Below, in pieces: positions 21,672 through 30,003 of a DNA stretch of 34,772 nt (positions within the stretch are counted from its first letter, which is position 1; each line of letters opens with the position of its first letter). The DNA is from Prevotella sp. 885 (GTDB lineage: Bacteria; Bacteroidota; Bacteroidia; Bacteroidales; Bacteroidaceae), in assembly GCF_002265625.1 (NCBI RefSeq), contig NZ_NOVE01000039.1, positions 1 through 34,772 on the forward strand. The letters run 5' to 3'. The notes under the pieces were generated by a model, which made no database searches, had not been told where the DNA came from, and saw only the letters and a program-made list of their open reading frames with translations. The translations under genes were made by a program, and so were the position numbers.

Positions 21672-24392
21672 TTATTCCTCTACAGCAGCCTGCGCAGCAG
21701 CAAGACGTGCGATAGGCACGCGGAACGGAGAACATGAAGCGTAGTTCATGCCTACCTTTGCGCAGAACTTAACTGATGAAGGTTCGCCACCATGCTCGCC
21801 GCAGATACCTGTGCGGAGGTCAGGACGTGTGGCGCGACCGTTCTCAACTGCCATCTTGATGAGCTGACCAACACCCTCCTGATCGAGAACCTGGAACGGG
21901 TCAACCTTCAAGATCTTCTTCTCCATGTATGCAGGGAGGAATGTGGCGATGTCGTCACGAGAATAGCCGAAGGTCATCTGTGTAAGGTCATTAGTACCGA
22001 ATGAGAAGTACTGTGCCTCCTTGGCAATCTTGGCAGCTGTAAGGGCAGCACGAGGAATCTCAATCATTGTACCAATCTCGAACTCTACCTCTACGCCATA
22101 CTCTGCGAATACCTCCTTAGCGGTAGTGAGGATGATGGACTTCTGCTGCTTGAGCTCCTGTACAGTACCGATGAGCGGAACCATGATTTCAGGACGTGGG
22201 TTGAAGCCTTCCTTCTTCAGCTGGCAAGCAGCACCAAGGATGGCACGTGTCTGCATAGCTGTAATCTCGGGGAATGTGATACCAAGACGGCAGCCACGAT
22301 GACCAAGCATCGGGTTGTTCTCGGCAAGTGAGTTTACGCGCTTCTTGATTTCCGTAACGCTCACGCCCATCTCCTTAGCCATTGTCTCCTGACCAGCCTT
22401 ATCGTGGGGTACGAACTCGTGGAGAGGCGGATCGAGCAAGCGGATATTCACGTGGCAACCGTCCATAGCCTTGAGGATGCCGTAGAAGTCAGCCTTCTGA
22501 TAGGGGAGGAGCTTGGCAAGTGCCTTCTCACGACCCTCTACAGTATCAGCCAAAATCATCTCACGCATAGCAACGATCTTCTGGTCGTCGAAGAACATGT
22601 GCTCTGTACGTGTCAGACCAATACCCTTAGCGCCGAATGTGCGAGCAACCTTTGCGTCATGCGGAGTGTCTGCATTGGTACGGATCTCCATCTTGGTGTA
22701 CTTGTCGCAGAGGTCCATAAGCTCCTTGAAGTCACCAGAAAGCTCAGCAGCCTTTGTCTCAATCTGACCGGCGTAAACCTGACCTGTTGTACCGTTCAAA
22801 GAGATATAGTCGCCTTCCTTATAAACAACGTCCTCTATCTCTACGGTCTTTGCCTTGTAGTCTACATTGATAGAACCAGCACCTGAAACGCAGCACTTAC
22901 CCATACCACGAGCCACAACGGCTGCGTGTGAGGTCATACCGCCACGAGCTGTAAGGATACCTTCTGCAGCAGACATACCTGCGAGGTCCTCAGGAGAAGT
23001 CTCGATACGAACCATAATTACCTTCTTGCCATCATCATGCCACTCCTCAGCGTCGTCAGCATGGAATACGATCTGACCGCAAGCAGCACCAGGAGATGCA
23101 GGAAGACCCTGTGTGATAACCTTTGCCTTAGAGAGAGCGAGCTTATCGAATACGGGGTGCAGAAGTTCGTCGAGCTTCTGCGGCTCACAACGAAGAATAG
23201 CAGTCTTCTCGTCAATCATACCCTCGTGGAGAAGGTCCATGGCAATCTTAACCATAGCAGTACCAGTACGCTTGCCGTTACGTGTCTGGAGGAACCAAAG
23301 CTTGCCCTCCTGAACGGTAAACTCCATGTCCTGCATATCGCGATAGTGCTTCTCGAGCTTGTCCTGAAGTGCGTCAAGTTCCTTATAAAGCTCAGGCATA
23401 GCCTCTTCCATAGAAGGATAGTTGGCAGCACGCTCTTCCTCTGAGATACCTGCACGCTCAGCCCAACGCTGCGAACCGATCTTTGTGATTTGCTGCGGAG
23501 TGCGGATACCAGCTACAACGTCCTCGCCCTGAGCATTAATCAGGTACTCGCCATTGAAGAGGTTCTCGCCGTTACCGGCATCACGGCTGAAGCAAACACC
23601 TGTTGCTGATGTCTCGCCCATGTTGCCGAATACCATAGCCATTACAGAAACTGCAGTACCCCACTCGTCAGGTATTCCTTCCATCTTACGATAGAGGATA
23701 GCACGCTCGTTCATCCAGCTGCGGAATACTGCGCAGATGGCACCCCAAAGCTGCTCCTTAGGATCGGTCGGGAAGTCGTTGCCGGTCTGATCCTTGATGG
23801 CCTTCTTGAAGAGCTCAACAAGCTTCTTGAGTGACTCTACAGAAAGGTCCTTGTCAAGAACAACGCCCTGCTCCTCCTTTACCTTCTCGATGATGGCTTC
23901 GAACGGATCAATGTCTTCCTTGTTCTCCGGCTTCATGCCAAGAACAACGTCGCCGTACATCTGTACGAAACGGCGGTAGCTATCGTATACGAAGTGGGGG
24001 TTGCCAGTCTTGGCTACCATACCCTCAGCCACCTCGTCGTTAAGACCAAGGTTGAGGATGGTGTCCATCATACCAGGCATAGAAGCACGTGCACCTGAAC
24101 GTACAGAAACTAAGAGAGGATTCTTCGGGTCGCCGAACTTACAGTTCATAAGTTCCTCCGTGTGAGCCACGGCAGCATTCACTTCATCAGCAAGCAGTTC
24201 AACGATCTTAGCCTGACCTACCTTATAATACTCGTTGCAAGTGTCAGTTGTTATTGTGAAACCAGGAGGCACGGGAACACCAATAAGGTTCATCTCAGCG
24301 AGATTCGCGCCTTTACCTCCTAACAAATTTCTCATATCAGCTTTACCTTCAGCCTTACCATTACCAAAGGTATAAACTCTTTTCTCACTCAT
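21672..24392 (-). CDS. ppdK: Pyruvate, phosphate dikinase
   Basis: Interconverts pyruvate, ATP and phosphate with phosphoenolpyruvate, AMP and pyrophosphate. In anaerobic Bacteroidales it can run in either direction between glycolysis and gluconeogenesis. It has 906 residues, slightly longer than the about 875 of the best-known enzymes. The nucleotide-grasp domain starts LLGGKGANLAEM near residue 25. The swivelling phosphohistidine domain has GGMTSHAAVVARGMGKCCV. The C-terminal PEP domain has LTRTEHMFF, GHRGCRLGI, FGTNDLTQMTFG and the catalytic cysteine motif GICGEHGGEP. It is monocistronic, with its own promoter and terminator. Confidence 0.98.
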   Translation of the reverse strand: MSEKRVYTFGNGKAEGKADMRNLLGGKGANLAEMNLIGVPVPPGFTITTDTCNEYYKVGQAKIVELLADEVNAAVAHTEELMNCKFGDPKNPLLVSVRSGARASMPGMMDTILNLGLNDEVAEGMVAKTGNPHFVYDSYRRFVQMYGDVVLGMKPENKEDIDPFEAIIEKVKEEQGVVLDKDLSVESLKKLVELFKKAIKDQTGNDFPTDPKEQLWGAICAVFRSWMNERAILYRKMEGIPDEWGTAVSVMAMVFGNMGETSATGVCFSRDAGNGENLFNGEYLINAQGEDVVAGIRTPQQITKIGSQRWAERAGISEEERAANYPSMEEAMPELYKELDALQDKLEKHYRDMQDMEFTVQEGKLWFLQTRNGKRTGTAMVKIAMDLLHEGMIDEKTAILRCEPQKLDELLHPVFDKLALSKAKVITQGLPASPGAACGQIVFHADDAEEWHDDGKKVIMVRIETSPEDLAGMSAAEGILTARGGMTSHAAVVARGMGKCCVSGAGSINVDYKAKTVEIEDVVYKEGDYISLNGTTGQVYAGQIETKAAELSGDFKELMDLCDKYTKMEIRTNADTPHDAKVARTFGAKGIGLTRTEHMFFDDQKIVAMREMILADTVEGREKALAKLLPYQKADFYGILKAMDGCHVNIRLLDPPLHEFVPHDKAGQETMAKEMGVSVTEIKKRVNSLAENNPMLGHRGCRLGITFPEITAMQTRAILGAACQLKKEGFNPRPEIMVPLIGTVQELKQQKSIILTTAKEVFAEYGVEVEFEIGTMIEIPRAALTAAKIAKEAQYFSFGTNDLTQMTFGYSRDDIATFLPAYMEKKILKVDPFQVLDQEGVGQLIKMAVENGRATRPDLRTGICGEHGGEPSSVKFCAKVGMNYASCSPFRVPIARLAAAQAAVEE

Positions 24393-24487
24393 AATTGTTA
24401 ATTAGGTTTTTAAAAAATATATTATATGTTATTACTATTTTAGTATGTTTGTCAATTGTAAGTTTTATTACTTTTTCTTGTTAACTG

Positions 24488-24519
24488 CAAAGATAATCCC
24501 TATTTTGCAGAAATCCAAA
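24488..24519 (-). promoter_or_regulatory. Complete Bacteroidetes promoter for ppdK
   Basis: The minus strand has TTTG (24519-24516), then 20 bases, then TATCTTTG (24495-24488). This fits both the -33 and -7 consensus and the 19-21 base spacing. The leader to the ATG at 24392 is about 85-90 bases. It is the best-matching promoter in the window. Confidence 0.8.
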
Positions 24520-24610
24520 TGTTTTATATAAAAACTGCTATCTCGATATTGCATTTTTTAAATGTTTTCGGTAACACAGTCTGAAAAACTTAAAATAACA
24601 GCATAATTTC

Positions 24611-25477
24611 TTAACTCATGTGGTATTCTATCAGTCCTTCTATCGGGCTTTTTATTATCTTCCCGATTTGAAAGCCATTCCTGCTTGCAGCTTCTGTCAG
24701 TTGCTCCTTATAGTGGTAGGCGATACTTCCGACAACATTTATTGTTCTGAATTCGTCGCCATAAGCAAGTATGTTGTTGCGGATGAAATCCTCAAAATTA
24801 TCAATCACGATATCCCTTACTTCCTTTTCGTCCAAATAGCCGTGAATGTATTTTGACATGGATGCAAGGAATCGGTTTGGGGCAGGGGAGCGGTACACCC
24901 GATTTATGACCTCAGCCATATCCAGCCCGCTTTCCTGAAGAAACCGTTTGCGGATGTTTTCGGGTAATGTCTGCTTTAATACGGCATTAAGGAATTTCCT
25001 GCCTAATACAGCTCCACTTCCTTCGTCGCCCAAGACATATCCTAAGGCAGGAGTGTGCGCCACTATGTTTTCTCCATCATACAGACACGAGTTCGATCCG
25101 GTTCCTAAAATACATGCTATGCCGGACTTATGACCGCACAAGGCTCTTGCTGCTCCAAGCAGATCATCTGCCACGTATATCTTTGCATCAACAAGTATTG
25201 AGGAAATGCTTTCGCTTACCACACCTGCTCTTCCTGCTATGCATCCGGCACCATAGAAAAACACGTTGTCAACGTCGGCTGCTGAAATGCTTAGGGATTG
25301 CAGACAATGGTTTAAGGCTTTGGCTATTTTTTCCTCCACTTCTTCTGCTGACATTACGGCAGGATTAAGTCCTTCTGTAGTAACAGTCCTCGCCCCGTCT
25401 GCCGATTTCGTATCTGGCAAAAAAGCGAAGCACCAAGAAGTCTTGGTGCTTCCGCTATCAACTATTAATGTTATCAT
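24611..25477 (-). CDS. N-acetylglucosamine kinase-like (BadF/BadG family) ATPase
   Basis: A 288-residue sugar kinase of the ASKHA fold. The phosphate-1 loop is VDSGSTKTSWCF at residue 6. GLNPAVMSAEE and FFYGAGC follow, then the phosphate-2 loop LGTGSNSCLYDG, the conserved LGDEGSGAVLGRKFL, and a late VVGSIAYHYKEQL adenosine motif. The family phosphorylates N-acetylglucosamine, N-acetylmuramate-type sugars or related amino sugars. The specificity here is inferred. Its ATG overlaps the stop of the small membrane-protein gene (ATGA), and the GH92 mannosidase lies just beyond, which suggests use of glycan-derived amino sugar. Confidence 0.85.
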   Translation of the reverse strand: MITLIVDSGSTKTSWCFAFLPDTKSADGARTVTTEGLNPAVMSAEEVEEKIAKALNHCLQSLSISAADVDNVFFYGAGCIAGRAGVVSESISSILVDAKIYVADDLLGAARALCGHKSGIACILGTGSNSCLYDGENIVAHTPALGYVLGDEGSGAVLGRKFLNAVLKQTLPENIRKRFLQESGLDMAEVINRVYRSPAPNRFLASMSKYIHGYLDEKEVRDIVIDNFEDFIRNNILAYGDEFRTINVVGSIAYHYKEQLTEAASRNGFQIGKIIKSPIEGLIEYHMS

Positions 25478-25629
25478 TTTATGTACATAAAGTAAATGGC
25501 TGCAAGTATTACGACTGCCACTATCGTAAGCGCAGCCTTAAACAGACAGCTGGTCACTTTCTTGAATACCAAGAATCCTACTATCGCGATGAGGATGCAG
25601 ATGATATAAAATGTCAAGTCTGGATTCAT
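25474..25629 (-). CDS. 51-residue two-helix membrane protein
   Basis: A short frame from ATG 25629 to TGA 25474 encodes MNPDLTFYIICILIAIVGF... and ends FMYIK. It forms two hydrophobic helices (about residues 5-22 and 30-49) separated by FKKVTSCLFK. It begins one base after the GH92 stop, and its TGA overlaps the ATG of the kinase gene in an ATGA. This packing is strong evidence that it is translated. Basic residues in the short loop suggest both ends face the periplasm. I recognise no family. A partner for the neighbouring enzymes or an unrelated small membrane peptide are both possible. Confidence 0.75.
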   Translation of the reverse strand: MNPDLTFYIICILIAIVGFLVFKKVTSCLFKAALTIVAVVILAAIYFMYIK

Positions 25630-25630
25630 A

Positions 25631-27805
25631 TTATTGTTTCATCTTAAATGTTAGGGTTCCGCCGTTCATCATAGCCTTGTGGTCGATGGTATAGTCCTTC
25701 ACCTTCTTGCCGTTGATGTATGCGCTCTCCACCTCATACTTGCCATCGGTATGGTTTTGGCTCTCTATGACAAAGTCTTTGCCGTTCTCAAGATGGATGG
25801 TGGCTTTCTTGAATAACGGAGTGCCCAGTTCATACTGGCAACTTACGGGATTAAGCGGATAGAATCCAAGAGCACTTAACACATACCATGCTGACGTCTG
25901 TCCGCAGTCTTCGTTGCCGCAAAGACCGTCGGGAGTGTCCTTATAGAGTCCGGTTAGGATTTCGTATATGTATTTCTGCGTCTTCTCGGGTTGTCCTATC
26001 TTATTGAACAGGTAAGCCACATGATGACTCGGCTCGTTGCCTTGAGCATACTGACCAATCATTCCCGTGCTGAAAAGCGGAAGTTCTGCATTAGCCTTCG
26101 GACTATACGTGAACATGCTGTCCAGCTTTTCCGTGAAACGCTTCTTGCCTACGAGCTTTACAAGGCCCTTGACGTCGTGCTGAACTGACCACATATAATG
26201 CCAACCGTTGCTTTCACATATATGTGAGGTATAGTTGTCTGGCGAATAGTCAGGCTGGAAGTCGCCCTTCGAGTCGCGAGGCTGCATGAAAGTGGATGTC
26301 GGATTATATACGTTTCGGTAATTCTGCGCACGTTTTGAGAATGTCTTGTAAACGTCTGTCTTTCCAAGCATCTTTGCCAGTTCGGCTATGCAGGCATCAT
26401 CGTAAGCGTATTCCAAAGTGCGCGATAACGACCAGTCGTCGCCAAGTGTCGGCTCCTTGATGTCGTAAGGCACATAACCCAACTTCTTATACATGCCGAT
26501 GCCTCTATAATCGTCCAGGTTGGCTGTCTTGACGCATTCGTCCAGGGCAGCATTGGCGTCAATTCCCGGTAAGCCTTTAAGGACAGCCTCTGCTATGACA
26601 GAAGCGGCATGATAACCAATCATCATATCCGTCTCTGAAGCCCACATGTTCCATACCGGCAACCTGCCGTTTTCCTTACTGAAAGCCACGAGCGAGTTTA
26701 CCATGTCGGCGGCACGTTTCTGGTCGATGATGCTGTAAAGGGGATGAGCAGCACGATAAGTGTCCCACAAAGAGAATGTGCTGTAGTTCTGCCATGCTGT
26801 CTGGACATGCGTCTTGCCGTCAGGACCCATATACGAACCGTCCACGTCGCAGAATAGGGTGGGGGCTATCATAGCATGATACAAGGCAGTATAGAAGCAT
26901 GTCTGCTGACTCTTTGTGCCGCCTTCTATTTCTATCTTACCAAGTTCTTTATCCCATTGTCTCTCAGCCTGTTGCTTGTAATAATCAAAATCATTACTTG
27001 AACATTCCTTCTGCAGATTTTTCTTTGCTCCTTCCTTGCCTGTACCTGATAATGACGTACACAGAACAAGCTGTTCCGGACCGTCAGCATCGAACGTCAA
27101 GTAAGCCACGCATCCGTTTGCGTCTGAAGAAATGGGAGTCTTCTCTATCTCTATGGACTTGATAGGCTGCGAGAAGCGAGTACGAAACCATACTCTTTGC
27201 CCTCTTGCCCAACCGTCCGAGAAGCGATAGCCCTCAATAGTGAACGAATCTACAAGTGTGATGCCCGAATTCTTTGTGGCGTCCCAGTTCATCGCCTTTG
27301 CAAGATTCAGCACCACATATCTTTCCTTGCCATTCTTAGGGAAAGTATAGCGTTGAACGCCACATCGTGGTGTTGCGGTAAGTTCCACATTAATATCGTA
27401 GTCCTGCAGCCTTACCTGATAATATCCTGCGTATGCCGTCTCATCTTTATGACTGAATTTGGAATGCAGCCCCAACGGTTCTTCGCCGATTGAGAAAGGC
27501 TTTGTGGCTGGAAGATAGGAGATGTCGTATAGGTCGCCAGCTCCCGTACCAGAGAGATGCGTATGGCTGAAGCCGGCTATAGTGCTGTCCGGATAGAAGT
27601 AGCCTGCTATGCGGTCCCATCCTGGCAGTCCGTTGTCAGGGCTAAGCTGCACCATTCCGAAAGGTGCCTGCGCTCCTGGATATGTATTTCCTGTGTAGTC
27701 CGTTCCTATAAGCGTATTCACCTTACGTGCAAAGTTCTGTGCATTTGCCGAGCCGAGACCTAAAGAAAAGGAGAACAGGAGAACTGAAAACAACTTTCTA
27801 TTCAT
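25631..27805 (-). CDS. Secreted GH92 alpha-mannosidase
   Basis: A glycoside hydrolase of family 92, calcium-dependent exo-alpha-mannosidases that trim N-glycans or mannan. The ATG at 27805 gives 724 residues and begins with a signal peptide (MNRKLFSVLLFSFSLGLGSANA, then QNFARKV). The longer upstream frame is rejected. Family landmarks include VNTLIGTDYTGNTYPGAQAPFGMVQLSPD, GFSHTHLSGTGAGD, WDTYRAAHPL, ASETDMMIGYHA, EPSHHVAYLF and the C-terminal CGNEDCGQTSAWYVLSALGFYP. The product should be periplasmic or outer-membrane-associated, since no lipobox cysteine is present. It is the first gene of the mannosidase-small protein-kinase operon. No SusC/SusD pair is visible nearby. Confidence 0.95.
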   Translation of the reverse strand: MNRKLFSVLLFSFSLGLGSANAQNFARKVNTLIGTDYTGNTYPGAQAPFGMVQLSPDNGLPGWDRIAGYFYPDSTIAGFSHTHLSGTGAGDLYDISYLPATKPFSIGEEPLGLHSKFSHKDETAYAGYYQVRLQDYDINVELTATPRCGVQRYTFPKNGKERYVVLNLAKAMNWDATKNSGITLVDSFTIEGYRFSDGWARGQRVWFRTRFSQPIKSIEIEKTPISSDANGCVAYLTFDADGPEQLVLCTSLSGTGKEGAKKNLQKECSSNDFDYYKQQAERQWDKELGKIEIEGGTKSQQTCFYTALYHAMIAPTLFCDVDGSYMGPDGKTHVQTAWQNYSTFSLWDTYRAAHPLYSIIDQKRAADMVNSLVAFSKENGRLPVWNMWASETDMMIGYHAASVIAEAVLKGLPGIDANAALDECVKTANLDDYRGIGMYKKLGYVPYDIKEPTLGDDWSLSRTLEYAYDDACIAELAKMLGKTDVYKTFSKRAQNYRNVYNPTSTFMQPRDSKGDFQPDYSPDNYTSHICESNGWHYMWSVQHDVKGLVKLVGKKRFTEKLDSMFTYSPKANAELPLFSTGMIGQYAQGNEPSHHVAYLFNKIGQPEKTQKYIYEILTGLYKDTPDGLCGNEDCGQTSAWYVLSALGFYPLNPVSCQYELGTPLFKKATIHLENGKDFVIESQNHTDGKYEVESAYINGKKVKDYTIDHKAMMNGGTLTFKMKQ

Positions 27806-27835
27806 TTTTTGATGTTTTAGTAAATAAAACAACAA

Positions 27836-27881
27836 TGTCCACTTAAAAGGTTTAGTGAATAAAAACTCTTTCAAGTGGACA
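27836..27881 (-). promoter_or_regulatory. Long hairpin in the GH92 leader
   Basis: TGTCCACTT and AAGTGGACA form a 9-bp outer stem. It continues inward as GAAAG/CTTTT and GTTT/AAAC with one bulged A and a 9-base loop. It lies 31 bases upstream of the GH92 ATG. It may end pgm transcription, because the following bases are U-rich (TTGTTGTTTTATTT), or it may control GH92 expression. Confidence 0.6.
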
Positions 27882-27892
27882 TGTTGCTTGTA

Positions 27893-27918
27893 CGAGACCA
27901 TCATAAATGACAGTCTCG
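27893..27918 (-). promoter_or_regulatory. Second hairpin in the pgm-GH92 gap
   Basis: CGAGAC and GTCTCG, extended by two wobble pairs and TCAT/ATGA, form a nearly continuous stem with a minimal loop. It lies 15 bases after the pgm stop. No T-run follows, so it may be an mRNA 3' stabiliser or a palindromic protein site. Confidence 0.5.
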
Positions 27919-27932
27919 AATGTTCTTAAATA

Positions 27933-29684
27933 TTAGTCGAGTCCGAGACCCTTCTTGATAGCCTCAATCTTCTTGTCTGCATCCTTCGAGCAACGCTCGT
28001 AGCATCCGGCACACTTGAACGACGGATCCTTCACCTCGATGTAGAACTTGATCTTAGGCTCTGTACCTGAAGGACGAACGCTCACCTTGGTGCCGTCTGT
28101 GCAGAACCATTGCAGAACGTTGCTTGTAGCAGGCATGTCGAGCTTCTCCACGCTGCCATCCTCCTTTGTAAGAGTGAGGTTCTGGTAGTCCTTCCATACG
28201 CAAATCTTGCTGCCACCAAGCTCCTTCGGCGGGTTCTGACGGAAGGCTGCCATCATCTGCTTGATTTCGTCGGCGCCAGTCTTGCCCGGACGTACCACGT
28301 TAACCGTAAACTCCTTGCTGAAGCCATACTCAGCATAAATCTGCATCAGGAGGTCGTAGAGAGTCTTGCCCTGATCCTTGGCCCATGCTGCAATCTCGCA
28401 GATAAGGCAGATGGAAGCAGGAGCGTCCTTGTCGCGAACCTTGTCGTAAGGCAGGAAGCCGAAGCTCTCCTCGCCACCGCCGATATACTGCTGCTTGCCC
28501 TCAGAAATGGCAATCTCGCGTGCAATCCACTTGAAGCCTGTGTAGCAGTCGCGAAGCTCCACGTTGTTCTTCTTGGCTATCTCAGCGATAACCTCCGTTG
28601 TAACGATGGTCTTGACGAGGAAGTCTGTAGGCTGGAGCTTGCCCAGCTTCTTCTTGTTCTCGATGATATAGTAGCAGAACATCATGGCTGTCTGGTTGCC
28701 GTTGATGATCATCCATTCGCCCTTGTCGTCGCGGCAGACGATGGCAAGACGGTCTGCGTCAGGGTCGGTTGCGACAACGAGGTCGGCGTTAAGCTTCGTA
28801 CCGAGCTTCATGCCGAGGGTCATAGCCTCTGCATTCTCAGGGTTAGGCGAAACAACGGTCGGGAAGTTGCCGTCTACAACCATCTGCTCAGGAACGACGT
28901 TGATGTTCTGGAAGCCCCATGAACGGAGGCAGAGCGGAACGATAACACGGCCTGTACCGTGCATGGCAGAATAAACGATGTTGAGGTCCTTCTGACGGTT
29001 GATGACGTCCTGGTCAATCATAGCTGAATGTACGGCTGTCATATAGTCGTAGTCCATCTCGCCACCTATAATCTTGATAAGGTCCTTGTTAGGCTCGAAC
29101 TTCACGTCCTCAATCGTTACCTTGTTCACTTCCTCGATGATGCCTGTATCGTGCGGAGCCAATACCTGAGCGCCGTCGCTCCAGTAAGCCTTATATCCGT
29201 TGTATTCCTTCGGGTTGTGTGAAGCAGTAACGTTCACGCCAGCCTTAGCGCCGAGCTGACGAATGGCGAACGAAATTTCCGGGGTAGGGCGAAGACCTTC
29301 GAAAAGATATGCCTTGATGCCGTTGGCTGAGAAAATGGCAGCTACGGTTTCTGCGAAAAGGCGTGAGTTGTTACGGCAGTCGTGACCTACAACAACCGAG
29401 AGATCCTTCTCTCCGGGGAATGCCTTAAGGATGTAGTTGGCAAATCCCTGTGTAGCCATGCCGACGATATATTTGTTCATTCTGTTGGTTCCGGCACCCA
29501 TGATGCCACGCAAACCACCAGTACCGAATTCGAGGTTCTGATAGAAAGCGTCGATAAGGGCCGATTTGTCCTCAGAATCGAGCATTTTCTGTACTTCTGT
29601 TCTTGTGGCCTCGTCAAATGACGGAGTGAGCCATTCCTTGGCTCTTGCCTCACATTGTGAAATGAGTTCTGTATTATTTTCCAT
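27933..29684 (-). CDS. Phosphoglucomutase/phosphomannomutase
   Basis: A 583-residue alpha-D-phosphohexomutase that interconverts hexose 1- and 6-phosphates. The ATG at 29684 (MENNTELISQCEARA) is chosen over a TTG at 29702. The catalytic serine loop is TASHNPKEYNGYKAYW near residue 140, the metal loop DPDADRLAIV near 300, the sugar loop GGGEESFGF near 400, and the phosphate loop RPSGTEPKIKFY near 545. An odd feature is a cysteine-rich segment near the C-terminus (FKCAGCYERCSKD), which resembles a small metal-binding motif. It has its own promoter box. Sugar specificity, glucose or mannose, cannot be decided from sequence alone. Confidence 0.93.
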   Translation of the reverse strand: MENNTELISQCEARAKEWLTPSFDEATRTEVQKMLDSEDKSALIDAFYQNLEFGTGGLRGIMGAGTNRMNKYIVGMATQGFANYILKAFPGEKDLSVVVGHDCRNNSRLFAETVAAIFSANGIKAYLFEGLRPTPEISFAIRQLGAKAGVNVTASHNPKEYNGYKAYWSDGAQVLAPHDTGIIEEVNKVTIEDVKFEPNKDLIKIIGGEMDYDYMTAVHSAMIDQDVINRQKDLNIVYSAMHGTGRVIVPLCLRSWGFQNINVVPEQMVVDGNFPTVVSPNPENAEAMTLGMKLGTKLNADLVVATDPDADRLAIVCRDDKGEWMIINGNQTAMMFCYYIIENKKKLGKLQPTDFLVKTIVTTEVIAEIAKKNNVELRDCYTGFKWIAREIAISEGKQQYIGGGEESFGFLPYDKVRDKDAPASICLICEIAAWAKDQGKTLYDLLMQIYAEYGFSKEFTVNVVRPGKTGADEIKQMMAAFRQNPPKELGGSKICVWKDYQNLTLTKEDGSVEKLDMPATSNVLQWFCTDGTKVSVRPSGTEPKIKFYIEVKDPSFKCAGCYERCSKDADKKIEAIKKGLGLD

Positions 29685-29724
29685 AATGAAGAATGTTAAC
29701 AATTCAAGTTCTTATTTGATATTA

Positions 29725-29732
29725 CAAAGATA
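29725..29732 (-). promoter_or_regulatory. -7 box (TATCTTTG) for pgm
   Basis: TATCTTTG on the minus strand lies 40 bases upstream of the pgm ATG. The nearest TTTG further upstream (29759-29762) is 26 bases away, longer than the usual 19-21, so the -33 element is uncertain. The rest of the 29685-30003 gap holds only the terminator of the next gene. Confidence 0.55.
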
Positions 29733-29904
29733 ATAATTAATAAACGACTTTTTTAATTCAAAGTATCAAAATTAACAACGTTTAACCAACAAGTCTTTTT
29801 TCGCCTAAATAAAGAAGAGTGTCCTTTGTTAACATAATCGGTGTTATGATAAATAGTAAATTTACAGGTTGCGGATTTTAGGTTATAAAAGAAAACAACA
29901 ACAA

Positions 29905-29947
29905 AATAAAAAACGACTGACTATAGGCTTTCGCTTTAAATCAGTCG
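29905..29947 (-). terminator. Intrinsic terminator of the AlbA-type gene
   Basis: On the minus strand CGACTGA (29947-29941) pairs with TCAGTCG (29920-29914) around an inner GCGAAAGC mini-hairpin, followed by TTTTTTATTTTG. It lies about 57 bases past the gene stop. Confidence 0.8.
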
Positions 29948-30003
29948 GTATGCGTTTATTGAATATATCCTATTGTCCACATAATTAGTCCTTGTTTTAG
30001 TTC

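Noticed and set aside
24525..24560. Terminator for the kinase gene
   Set aside because: A short TGC/GCA and TATC/GATA pairing is followed by T-runs on both sides, but the loop is too small and the stem too weak to call.
27806..27904. N-terminal extension of the GH92 gene by 33 residues
   Set aside because: It would be encoded by the long hairpin and would bury the signal peptide, which begins cleanly at the ATG at 27805.
28110..28922. 270-codon open frame on the plus strand
   Set aside because: It is the antisense of the phosphohexomutase gene, whose catalytic motifs are all intact on the other strand. The plus-strand product has no recognisable domain.
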